A DNA stretch of 33,599 nt from an uncultured Flavobacteriaceae bacterium (lineage in GTDB: Bacteria; Bacteroidota; Bacteroidia; Flavobacteriales; Flavobacteriaceae). Both the position numbers and the translations under genes were made by a program. The stretch covers positions 1 through 33,599 of the forward strand of contig CALKEO010000067.1 of NCBI GenBank assembly GCA_938088195.1. The letters run 5' to 3'. Of this stretch, positions 8,067-15,892 are shown one piece after another. Every line of letters begins with the position of its first letter. The first letter of the stretch is position 1. The notes below the pieces were generated by a model. That model searched no databases and was not told where the DNA came from. It saw nothing but the letters and a program-made list of their open reading frames with translations.

Positions 8067-8801
8067 CTGAGACTCAATCCATCCGGTATTTCCGTCTAAA
8101 ATTTGAATCAAAGTCCATTCATTTAATTCCTCTTTTACTAGAACCTTAGTGCCTTCGTGTAAATTAAATAAAATATCGCTCCTATAATTAGGTTCTGTTC
8201 TAAAATCTATTTTATTTTCAAAAACAACGGCTTCAATATTATTTTTAGATTTTTCATATCTATTAATTGCATTAAATAGAAAAATGCTACAAAGCAATAA
8301 AAATAGAGCGGAAAGAGTAAAGTAATTTTTCTTTAATCTAGTTTTACTATTGAAATAATAAAGTAGAAATGTAGCAAGAAAAAGATATAAAAATACTATT
8401 CCAATCACAAGCCATTGATTAATACTTAAGGAATTCAATAATGAATTAAAAAATTCTGAGACCTGATTAACAGGTAATTTATCTATCTTATCAATAAGCA
8501 TGTTTTGCGAATAGGATAAATTATTTAATACATCTTTATCATTTGGGCTTAGTTTTAAAGCTTTCTCGAAATAATAAATACTATTTGCTAAATCATTAAT
8601 TTTATAATATGAGTTTGCCAAATTAAAATAAAGTGCATCAGAATGTTCCCCATTCTCAATTATTAATTCAAACTGACTTATAGCTTTTTGGTATTCCCCT
8701 TGGTTATAGAGTTCAACTCCGTTGTAAAAAATTGACTCATTATTAGTTTGTGAAATTCCTAAAAATGAGTTCAATAAAATAATAAGTAATAGCCTGTTCA
8801 T
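8046..8801 (-). CDS. batE: BatE: TPR and SH3-like domain protein of the Bat operon
   Basis: Last gene of the Bat (Bacteroides aerotolerance) operon. Residues 1-18 form a signal peptide; 23-90 are TPR repeats (LYNQGEYQKAISQFEL, ALYFNLANSYYKIND); two membrane segments lie near 130-150 and 160-178; and 190-250 are a bacterial SH3-like domain (IDFRTEPNYRSDILFNLHEG and GNTGWIESQSI). The order TPR, two TMs, SH3 is the usual BatE layout. It starts 3 bases after the batD stop, so the two are translationally close. The SH3 domain may contact cell-wall or periplasmic partners, which is an inference. The gene overlaps the 3' end of cvpA by 21 bases. Confidence 0.86.
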   Translation of the reverse strand: MNRLLLIILLNSFLGISQTNNESIFYNGVELYNQGEYQKAISQFELIIENGEHSDALYFNLANSYYKINDLANSIYYFEKALKLSPNDKDVLNNLSYSQNMLIDKIDKLPVNQVSEFFNSLLNSLSINQWLVIGIVFLYLFLATFLLYYFNSKTRLKKNYFTLSALFLLLCSIFLFNAINRYEKSKNNIEAVVFENKIDFRTEPNYRSDILFNLHEGTKVLVKEELNEWTLIQILDGNTGWIESQSIKKIN

Positions 8802-8804
8802 TTT

Positions 8805-10577
8805 TTAAATCTGTTTATCAATTTCTGAAATTACTTTAACTGCATTTTCATAATCATTATTAATAGCAACATTTGATGCAGGAGTATATCTAGCATACTC
8901 ACAATTTTCAATCAAATTAATGAAAGACTTAATTGATTCGTTTTGAATATTTTTTTCGTTCATTAATCCAATAATCTTTTCTTTTGTGTAATCGGACGTC
9001 TCAATTGAAAGCTTAGATTTTAAAAAATTATGTAAAGCCTTCTCAAGTGAAATATAAAAATTATCTTTTTTCGATAAATTAATTTTTGCTTCAGATAAAT
9101 ATTTTTTAGCTAATTTATTTGCCCTTCTTACTTTAAAACTATTATCATCTAATGTGAGAGTTTTTTTTGATTTTATAAATAGTAATACTATCAAAATAAT
9201 AGCTATAGGAATTAAAATTAGAACATAAAAAATAGTTGAATAAATAAAATTTTTAGAGTCCAGTAAAATTAAATTTGGCTTAGTTTTTAAAAACTTAAAC
9301 TGTCCTTTTGAGCTAGAAATATTATTGAGAGTGTTATTAGCAGATTTTAAGCTTGAATTATCTTGACTAAAAGATGTAGGACCGTCTAAAACATTGATAA
9401 AGATTTCATTGGTAAAAATAGATTCATAGGATTTTGAAATTGGATTAAAATAAATGAATTCTACAGGATTTATTGGATATTTTCCTTTGAACTGAGGAAC
9501 TAATGTGTATGTATCAGAAATATTTCCATACATTCCTTTGATATTTGTCTTTACATTTTCTTTGTATTCTGGGTCATATTTTTCAAGTGAATTTGGTGTA
9601 TCTAAGTTGGGTATAGAAAATAATTTTAAATTTCCTTCTCCTTGAACCTTTAGAGTGACTTGAAGAGATTCACTCGCGTTTAATTCTTTTTTAGTACTGG
9701 TTAATTCAATATCAAAATCTCCAACAGCGCCAGAAAAATTTTCAGGAGCTCCGGCGGGAAGGTCCAAAACATTTATTTCTCTTTTTCCTGCTGTAACAGT
9801 TTTAGGGACTTGGGTGTAAATCCTATTTCCAAAAAAATCTCTTTTATTTGTGGGTACATCTACAGAAACATCTAAACTCATCGGAAGAATATTTAATTTT
9901 CCTGATTTTTGAGGATATAAAACAATTTTTTTCCAAACAACATAATTATAACTATCTCCCTTATAAGTTCCTCTTTCAATCTGCAATCTTGGAATTTTAA
10001 TATTATGAGACCAAAAGTCATTAAATTCTGGACTATCTATTTCCCCAACGTTGGTGACATTTATTTGTGGACTAAAATATAACTTATACACAACGGAAAA
10101 CCCTTGGTTTAAATATGGATTTCTATTTGAAACTTCAGCTACCAAATGTAAATTCTCGTTAACAACATAAGAAGCATCGTTTGGATTTTTATTTGAACTA
10201 ACAGATTCTGAAACTGTAACTTTGACAGGGATAGTTTTATAAATTTTATTATCTATTTCTATAGTTGCTTGACCTATAGTTAAAGATCCGGTTTTCAAAG
10301 GAGTTACGAAATATGAATAAACTTTTGAGAAAGTTCTTTTACCATTAATCCACGTATTACTAACAGATTGATTGGGGCCACCCACTACTCTAAACCCTTC
10401 AAAATTTGGAGATTGAAAGTTATCACCATCTTTATTCATCTTAAAATCAATTCTTAAATTTTCATTTACACCAAGTGATTTTTTGCTAACCTCAGTAATA
10501 AAACTAATTCCCTGATCTTGTGAATAAGAGTTTATGTAATGAGTGAGAAATAATATAAAAATGATTTTTATTTTCAT
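8805..10577 (-). CDS. batD: BatD: oxygen-tolerance protein, beta-sandwich membrane protein
   Basis: A 590-residue BatD-family protein. Residues 1-19 form a signal peptide ending YSQ. A long extracytoplasmic part (20-440) of repeated beta domains includes GFRVVGGPNQSVSNTWINGK (61-80), the segment most typical of the family. One transmembrane helix at about 446-468 is followed by a helical cytoplasmic tail of about 120 residues. The family is found with MoxR and VWA proteins and was linked to aerotolerance in Bacteroides; its biochemical role is unknown. It starts 9 bases after the batC stop. It probably scaffolds BatA and BatB in the periplasm, which is an inference. Confidence 0.9.
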   Translation of the reverse strand: MKIKIIFILFLTHYINSYSQDQGISFITEVSKKSLGVNENLRIDFKMNKDGDNFQSPNFEGFRVVGGPNQSVSNTWINGKRTFSKVYSYFVTPLKTGSLTIGQATIEIDNKIYKTIPVKVTVSESVSSNKNPNDASYVVNENLHLVAEVSNRNPYLNQGFSVVYKLYFSPQINVTNVGEIDSPEFNDFWSHNIKIPRLQIERGTYKGDSYNYVVWKKIVLYPQKSGKLNILPMSLDVSVDVPTNKRDFFGNRIYTQVPKTVTAGKREINVLDLPAGAPENFSGAVGDFDIELTSTKKELNASESLQVTLKVQGEGNLKLFSIPNLDTPNSLEKYDPEYKENVKTNIKGMYGNISDTYTLVPQFKGKYPINPVEFIYFNPISKSYESIFTNEIFINVLDGPTSFSQDNSSLKSANNTLNNISSSKGQFKFLKTKPNLILLDSKNFIYSTIFYVLILIPIAIILIVLLFIKSKKTLTLDDNSFKVRRANKLAKKYLSEAKINLSKKDNFYISLEKALHNFLKSKLSIETSDYTKEKIIGLMNEKNIQNESIKSFINLIENCEYARYTPASNVAINNDYENAVKVISEIDKQI

Positions 10578-10586
10578 TGATTTAAT

Positions 10587-11372
10587 TTACCAATCCTTTT
10601 TATTTTTTACCGGAATTCCTTTTATTTTATTTTTATTTACCTTATCCTGAACCTTTTTCTCTTCATTATTCATTGCTTTTAAAAGATTTTTTAATTGTTC
10701 TGGTGAAATTTGATTCGGCTTAGGCTTATCGTCTTTTTTTTCATCCTTATTGTTGTTTTTCTTGTCGTCTTTCTTGTCATCCTTCTTATCGTCTTTCTTG
10801 TCATCCTTCTTGTCATCCTTCTTGTCATCTTTCTTGTCGTCTTTCTTGTCATCCTTCTTGTCGTCTTTCTTGTCGTCTTTCTTGTCATCCTTCTTGTCGT
10901 CTTTATTGTCGTCTTTCTTTTTATTATCGTTTTTTAACAACTCTTTTGCTAATGCATAATTGTATCTTGTTTCATCATCTTGAGGATTGTTTAACAAAGC
11001 ATTTTTGAATGCATTGACTGCATTTTGATAGTCTTTACTTTGCATGTACACATCTCCAAGATTATGAAAAGACTTATGTAAGTCTTTTTTGTTTTTAGCT
11101 TTTTTAATTGATGATTTATATTCGTTTAATGCTTCCTTATTGAATCCGCTTTTGTAGAAGGCGTTAGCCATGTTATAAGAAGCTATATTATTCATTGAAT
11201 CTTTAGCAATGGCTGTTCTGTAAAATGCTTCTGCATCAATTAAATTTTCATCAACAAATTCTACATTTCCATCTAGAGTTAAATTGTTTGAAATTTTGTC
11301 TAGTGAATTATTCTGAGAGAGAATATTTGTTGAAACCAACAAAAACAAAAAAGTTTTAAAATTTTTTTTCAT
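10587..11372 (-). CDS. batC: BatC: secreted TPR protein with a Lys/Asp repeat tail
   Basis: Residues 1-19 form a signal peptide. Residues 45-140 contain TPR motifs (AEAFYRTAIAKDSMNNIASY, HNLGDVYMQSKDYQNAVNAF, NPQDDETRYNYALA). Residues 152-203 are an almost pure DDKK repeat coded by the 12-bp tandem repeat at 10764-10919. A short basic tail ends VKNKKDW. A charged linker after the TPRs is normal for BatC, but this one is unusually regular. The start overlaps the end of batB by 17 bases and batD follows after 9 bases. The tail is predicted to be disordered with blocks of alternating charge, perhaps a flexible spacer. Open frames in other phases across this block are by-products of the repeat. 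Confidence 0.9.
   Translation of the reverse strand: MKKNFKTFLFLLVSTNILSQNNSLDKISNNLTLDGNVEFVDENLIDAEAFYRTAIAKDSMNNIASYNMANAFYKSGFNKEALNEYKSSIKKAKNKKDLHKSFHNLGDVYMQSKDYQNAVNAFKNALLNNPQDDETRYNYALAKELLKNDNKKKDDNKDDKKDDKKDDKKDDKKDDKKDDKKDDKKDDKKDDKKDDKKDDKKDDKKNNNKDEKKDDKPKPNQISPEQLKNLLKAMNNEEKKVQDKVNKNKIKGIPVKNKKDW
10764..10919 (-). repeat. 13 x 12-bp tandem repeat inside batC
   Basis: Thirteen head-to-tail 12-bp units with the plus-strand consensus GTC(G/A)TC(T/C)TTCTT fill 156 bases exactly. Most variation sits at third codon positions, and unit 12 has TTTATT in place of TTTCTT, changing one Lys to Asn. Each unit codes for DDKK on the minus strand, so a gain or loss of units keeps the frame. 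The mix of synonymous forms suggests the array is not a very recent expansion. Confidence 0.95.
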
Positions 11373-12396
11373 TAAATAAATTTAATTTTTTAACCCAGTG
11401 AGTTTTCTTTTCAAAAACAAATAATTCCAAACATAAAAAAAATAGTCCAAATCCAATAAACCACTGAAATTGATCATTATAAGCAATAAATTGTTTTGAT
11501 TCAAATTCCTCTTTATCCATTTCTTTTAATTTATCAACTATTTCATTAACTACTAGTTCTGTGTTTAAACCATTTATATAAATTCCATTACTTGATATTG
11601 CTATTTCTTTAAGTAGTTTGTCTACTAGCTTTGTTATAACCACATCTCCATCTGAATTTTTTTTATAAGATTCTATTACATTGTTTTTTTTAATAGGAAT
11701 TGGAGCGCCTTTTGTTGAACCAAGTCCAACAGTAAAAATGCTTATTCCCATTTCGTCAATAGCACTTGGAATGTTTTGATTTTCAAACTCGTGATCTTCT
11801 CCATCGGAAAGTATACATAAAACACGATTTGTTTGATTTTCGTCATCATAATAATCTTTAGCTAACTTTACAGCCTCTAAAATTGCTGTTCCTTGTGATG
11901 ACAGCATGTCTGTATTTAAGCTTTGTAAAAACATTCTAGCTGTTGAATAATCCGTTGTGATTGGAAGAACTGGTAAAGCGGAGGCTGCGTAAGCAATAAT
12001 TCCTACTCTATCTGAGTTTAGCTCGTTAATTGTCTGGGAAACAATTCTTTTTGCTTTTTCAAGCCTATTTGGTGCTATATCTTCTGCCAACATACTTTTG
12101 GAAACATCTATCGCAAATACTATATCAACACCCTCTCTTTTTACTGTTTTTAATTGAGTTCCAATTTTTGGGTTCACTAGTCCCAAGGAAATAAAAATAA
12201 AAGTAAGTGATAATAAAAATAGTTTAAATTTTGGTTTGAAACTTGAGGTTTCAGGGCTTAATTTTTTAAATAAATGATTTGAAATATATTTATTTTGTAT
12301 GCTTCGTTTCCAGCTAATTAAAATTAAAAATCCTATTAATAATATTGGGACTATTAACAATAAATAAAAATAAAAAGGTTCTTCTAGCTGATACAT
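11356..12396 (-). CDS. batB: BatB: membrane-anchored VWA domain protein
   Basis: Second VWA protein of the Bat operon, 346 residues. Two N-terminal membrane helices (about 12-29 and 59-75) are followed by a von Willebrand factor A domain with a complete metal-ion site: DVSKS (D97, S99, S101), Thr171 and Asp199 in SDGEDHE. A third hydrophobic segment lies near residue 315-332. The domain is likely periplasmic and could bind a protein ligand through the metal. Its ATG shares one base with the batA stop (TAATG), a coupling arrangement, and its end overlaps batC by 17 bases. BatA and BatB are related and may pair, which is an inference. Confidence 0.93.
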   Translation of the reverse strand: MYQLEEPFYFYLLLIVPILLIGFLILISWKRSIQNKYISNHLFKKLSPETSSFKPKFKLFLLSLTFIFISLGLVNPKIGTQLKTVKREGVDIVFAIDVSKSMLAEDIAPNRLEKAKRIVSQTINELNSDRVGIIAYAASALPVLPITTDYSTARMFLQSLNTDMLSSQGTAILEAVKLAKDYYDDENQTNRVLCILSDGEDHEFENQNIPSAIDEMGISIFTVGLGSTKGAPIPIKKNNVIESYKKNSDGDVVITKLVDKLLKEIAISSNGIYINGLNTELVVNEIVDKLKEMDKEEFESKQFIAYNDQFQWFIGFGLFFLCLELFVFEKKTHWVKKLNLFNEKKF

Positions 12397-13397
12397 TATA
12401 AAAAACTTTTAAAAATAGTTGATCTCAAAGCCCACTCTAAAAAAACTAAAAGAAAGGAAATTAAAACAAACCTTCTATACATTTCTTCTGCATTAGAATA
12501 TTTAAACTCCTCGACTTCCGTTTTTTCAAGCTTATTAATTTCTTCATAAATATTTTTTAACCTCTCATTGTCTGTAGCTCTAAAATAAAGCCCTCCTGTT
12601 TCATTAGCTATTGACTTTAAAAGCTCTTCATCAATTTCAACTTTTGTTAGCCCATACCTAAAAGTACCATTTGGGTTAATAGCAATTGGTGCTAAGGCGT
12701 TTCCATTACTTCCCAGTCCAATGGTATATGTTTTAATTCCAAAAGATGAGGCTAAATCGGCAGCAGTTTTAGGATCAATAAAACCAGAATTATTTACGCC
12801 ATCAGTTAATAAAATAATCACCTTACTTTTAGCCTTACTATCTTTTAATCTATTGACAGACGTGGCTAACCCCATTCCAATGGCAGTTCCATCCTCAATC
12901 ACTCCATCAAAATTAATTTCGTTTAATGAATTTACTATAACTCCCTTGTCGGATGTTACCGGGGTTTTTGTGTAACTCTCTCCAGCGTATACAACTAATC
13001 CTATTCTATCATTTAATCTATCGTTTATAAATTCTTTTGCAACTAACTTCAGAGCGTCTAATCTATTTGGTTTTAAATCTTGTGCTAACATACTAGAAGA
13101 AACATCTACAGCGATAACAATGTCTATTCCTTTACTGGTTTTAATCTGAGTTGACACATCTATTTCCTGAGGCCTTGCTAAACCAACTATTAAAAAAGCA
13201 ATAGCTAAATATCTTAGTATATCTAGAATTGGATAGAGTTTGATTTTAAGAGTCTTGTAGCCAAACCCACTTATTGATGATATTTTAAAAGATGAATTTT
13301 TTTTATCCTTAAAATAATAATTCAAAAAGAAAAGTACTGGCAATAAAATAAAAAGCCATAAGAACTCAGGACTGTAAAATGTTAAATTTTTAAACAT
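12396..13397 (-). CDS. batA: BatA: membrane-anchored VWA domain protein
   Basis: First VWA protein of the Bat operon. Hydrophobic segments near residues 10-28 and 55-73 flank a basic loop. The VWA domain has a full metal site: DVSSS (D98, S100, S102 counted from the ATG), Thr171 in EDGTAIG, and Asp199 in LLTDGVNNSG. A C-terminal hydrophobic helix (VLISFLLVFLEWALR) would re-enter the membrane. I chose the ATG at 13397, which follows the upstream stop directly (TAGTATG); an in-frame TTG at 13406 would add three residues and overlap by 8 bases. Its stop shares a base with the batB ATG. Confidence 0.93.
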   Translation of the reverse strand: MFKNLTFYSPEFLWLFILLPVLFFLNYYFKDKKNSSFKISSISGFGYKTLKIKLYPILDILRYLAIAFLIVGLARPQEIDVSTQIKTSKGIDIVIAVDVSSSMLAQDLKPNRLDALKLVAKEFINDRLNDRIGLVVYAGESYTKTPVTSDKGVIVNSLNEINFDGVIEDGTAIGMGLATSVNRLKDSKAKSKVIILLTDGVNNSGFIDPKTAADLASSFGIKTYTIGLGSNGNALAPIAINPNGTFRYGLTKVEIDEELLKSIANETGGLYFRATDNERLKNIYEEINKLEKTEVEEFKYSNAEEMYRRFVLISFLLVFLEWALRSTIFKSFL

Positions 13398-13398
13398 A

Positions 13399-15015
13399 CT
13401 ATTCAATCTTAAATATTATAGATTTTTCTATTTTTTTGGCTATTTCTTTGGCAAAAGCATTCTCTCTCTCAAAAATGACAAGAACTCTTTGTTTCCCTTG
13501 ATTTTCTTGAAACTTAAGATAAACGTATTCGTTTCTTTTTTCAATACCTTTTGAATCTATATAATCAAAAGAACCGAAAATTTTAAATGCGGGGGCTCCT
13601 TTTTCTATAAATATTTCCTCTTGTTTAGTTAAAATATTGGTTGCTCCATTTTCTTTTAGTTCAATTATTAATTCATCAATAACAGATTGTGTATTTTCTT
13701 GTTCAATTTTTTTATCATCAGATTCTATCGTTAAAAAAATAGAAACACTTTTATCGAAGGATTCCCATTCAAAATTCTGATTATTGTCATTAGTTTTAAT
13801 TCTTTTTAAAACATCTGGTGTCGATATAATTATAGGATGAGCTCCATAATTTCCTTGAATCCACGATTTGTTTAAAATTGATTTTGTTGAATTCCCTAAA
13901 ACAGTGTCTGAAACACTTCTCCATCCATATAATGATGTAGAAATTACTAAGGCTGAAAATATAAAGGAAAATAGAACTATTAAAACATTTTTAATCACTT
14001 TTTTTCTTTTCTCATTTTTTTGCTTTTCAGCATACACCTTACTTTTAAGTAATTCTTCTTCAGTTGGCTTTGGGATAGCGTCTTTGGTATCTAAAAGAAC
14101 TGTTTTTAATAATTTTTTATCTGAAAAAGCTATTTCCAAACCTGGGTTAGATTTAGCAAACTTTACTAAATCAGCTGTTTTTAAAACGCTTTTAAAATTT
14201 TGAATGGTCTCTTTACTTAATGACAACTTGCCTGCGTCTTTTAATAACTCTAACTTATTAATAAGTTCATCTGTTGTACTTTCTAAAGCGTCTAAACTAA
14301 TATCCTCTTCCAAATAATTTTTGACAATTTCAGTTAGCTTTGAATAATATTCTTTATAATCTAATTGTTCTTTAAGGTCTTTTGATTCTAATCGCTGAAG
14401 GGCAATAATTGCTTTATCAATCGGTAAAGGAGGTTTTTCGTTTTCTGGTTTTAGAATCGAAAATTTTCTGTACAGTTTGTATGCTATAAACAAGGCAACT
14501 AAAACTAAAAAGCCAAATAAATATTTTTTCCACCAACCGTCATTATTTTTTTGTATTTCAGTGATATTTTTAATGTCAAAGAATTTTTTGCTTACAGTAT
14601 CTACTTTAATATTTAAAACGTTAATCAAAATTGAATCTGAGTAATACAACACATCATCAACTAAAATTTTTTTTGGCTTTAAGATTTGTACGCCAGCATC
14701 AAAAGAAGTTATTGAGAATTTTTTTATAAAACTTGTACGTCCAGATTTTTTAAATGTGTCTATTTCAAATTCTTCGATTACTTCAAAAGGATTAAAAATT
14801 TGATTTTTCTCAAAAACAATACTAGAAATTGAATCTGAATTGATTTTTATTTGATAATTTATTTGTTCGCCAATTTTAATTGTTGTAGTATCTACTGAGG
14901 ATAATAAAACAGGGGGCTGTTGTGAAAACAGAGCTGTTATTCCACAAATAAAAAAAATGATGCTTGTTTTAATACTATCCACGTGTTTTGAAATAGCTGA
15001 GTAATTTTTTAACAT
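13399..15015 (-). CDS. Two-TM BatD-like/DUF4381-like protein of the Bat operon
   Basis: A 538-residue protein of modular build. A signal-like segment (17-31, ending ALFSQQ) is followed by a beta domain (35-150) resembling a single BatD module (VDTTTIKIGEQINYQIKI), a membrane helix (165-183), a cytoplasmic helical region with KAIIALQRLE and KEYYSKLTEIVKNYLEE like DUF4381 proteins, a second helix (341-362), and a C-terminal extracytoplasmic domain (366-538) that I do not recognise. It sits between DUF58 and batA, the place of this gene in flavobacterial Bat operons. The ATG at 15015 overlaps DUF58 by 41 bases. A GTG at 14982 (GTGGATAG across the DUF58 stop) would give a shorter, cleaner signal peptide and may be the true start. 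Confidence 0.82.
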   Translation of the reverse strand: MLKNYSAISKHVDSIKTSIIFFICGITALFSQQPPVLLSSVDTTTIKIGEQINYQIKINSDSISSIVFEKNQIFNPFEVIEEFEIDTFKKSGRTSFIKKFSITSFDAGVQILKPKKILVDDVLYYSDSILINVLNIKVDTVSKKFFDIKNITEIQKNNDGWWKKYLFGFLVLVALFIAYKLYRKFSILKPENEKPPLPIDKAIIALQRLESKDLKEQLDYKEYYSKLTEIVKNYLEEDISLDALESTTDELINKLELLKDAGKLSLSKETIQNFKSVLKTADLVKFAKSNPGLEIAFSDKKLLKTVLLDTKDAIPKPTEEELLKSKVYAEKQKNEKRKKVIKNVLIVLFSFIFSALVISTSLYGWRSVSDTVLGNSTKSILNKSWIQGNYGAHPIIISTPDVLKRIKTNDNNQNFEWESFDKSVSIFLTIESDDKKIEQENTQSVIDELIIELKENGATNILTKQEEIFIEKGAPAFKIFGSFDYIDSKGIEKRNEYVYLKFQENQGKQRVLVIFERENAFAKEIAKKIEKSIIFKIE

Positions 15016-15841
15016 AACTCTCGTCGGTTCTACAATTTAATGTTCCTGCTCCATGTTTTGAAAATACTTGATTAAACCTTTTGGAACTAACCTTATTAAA
15101 TAATTCATACTTTTTTCTTAGAGAATGTGAAGAAGTGTCTATCATTTTTACTTCCTCAGTTTCCTGGTCAAACATTGAAATTATCCCCATGTTTGGGATG
15201 CTTTCTTCCATTTTATCGAAAATTCTGATCCCTGTAAGGTCATGCTTTTTTGCACAGATTTTTAATGTTTTTTCATAATTTTCAGAAATAAAATCAGATA
15301 ATATAAAAGCAATAGATTTCTTTTTAATTACACCAATTAAAAACTGTAGAGCTTCGGAAATATCAGTTTTTTTACTCTTTGGCTTAAATTCAATTAGTTC
15401 TCTTATAATTCTCAACACATGAGTTTTACCCTTACTAGGAGGAATGTAAAGCTCAACTTCGTCTGAAAACAAAATTAAACCTACTTTGTCATTGTTTTGG
15501 AGAGCTGAAAAAGCTAGAGTCGCAGATATCTCGGTAACAATATTTTTCTTCAACACATTATCAGTCCCAAAAAATTCAGAGCCACTAACGTCTACTAATA
15601 ACATTAATGTTAACTCTCTTTCTTCCTCAAAAACTTTAACAAAGGGTTCATTATATCTTGCCGTAACATTCCAATCTATTGTTCTGACGTCATCTCCAAA
15701 TTGATAATTTCTTACCTCACTAAAAGTCATTCCTCTGCCCTTAAAAGCACTATGATATTCTCCTCCAAAAATATTATTAGTTAATCTTCTTGTCTTAATT
15801 TCAATTTTTCTTACTTTTTTTAAAAGATCTTTTGTTTCCAC
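14975..15841 (-). CDS. DUF58 domain protein of the Bat operon
   Basis: A 288-residue DUF58 protein. The signature region is clear: GGEYHSAFKGRGMTFSEVRN, then FGDDVRTIDWNVTAR (about 48-62) and a VWA-like fold with LLVDVSGSEFFG (about 82-93), whose DVSGS could form part of a metal site. No membrane helix is evident, unlike many longer DUF58 proteins, so this one is probably cytoplasmic or peripheral. DUF58 proteins almost always accompany MoxR ATPases and are thought to be their partners or targets; the exact role is unknown. It starts 51 bases after the moxR stop and its end is overlapped by the next gene. Confidence 0.93.
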   Translation of the reverse strand: METKDLLKKVRKIEIKTRRLTNNIFGGEYHSAFKGRGMTFSEVRNYQFGDDVRTIDWNVTARYNEPFVKVFEEERELTLMLLVDVSGSEFFGTDNVLKKNIVTEISATLAFSALQNNDKVGLILFSDEVELYIPPSKGKTHVLRIIRELIEFKPKSKKTDISEALQFLIGVIKKKSIAFILSDFISENYEKTLKICAKKHDLTGIRIFDKMEESIPNMGIISMFDQETEEVKMIDTSSHSLRKKYELFNKVSSKRFNQVFSKHGAGTLNCRTDESYVKKLLSYFKTRG

Positions 15842-15892
15842 TGAAAAAAATTAAATGTTGTTTTTCTGATAAAAGTTGATAACTAACAAGAG

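Noticed and set aside
10710-10959. Plus-strand open frames of 69-75 residues rich in Phe, Leu, Val or Ser across batC
   Set aside because: They are phase shadows of the 12-bp repeat; batC on the minus strand has a signal peptide, TPR motifs and operon context.
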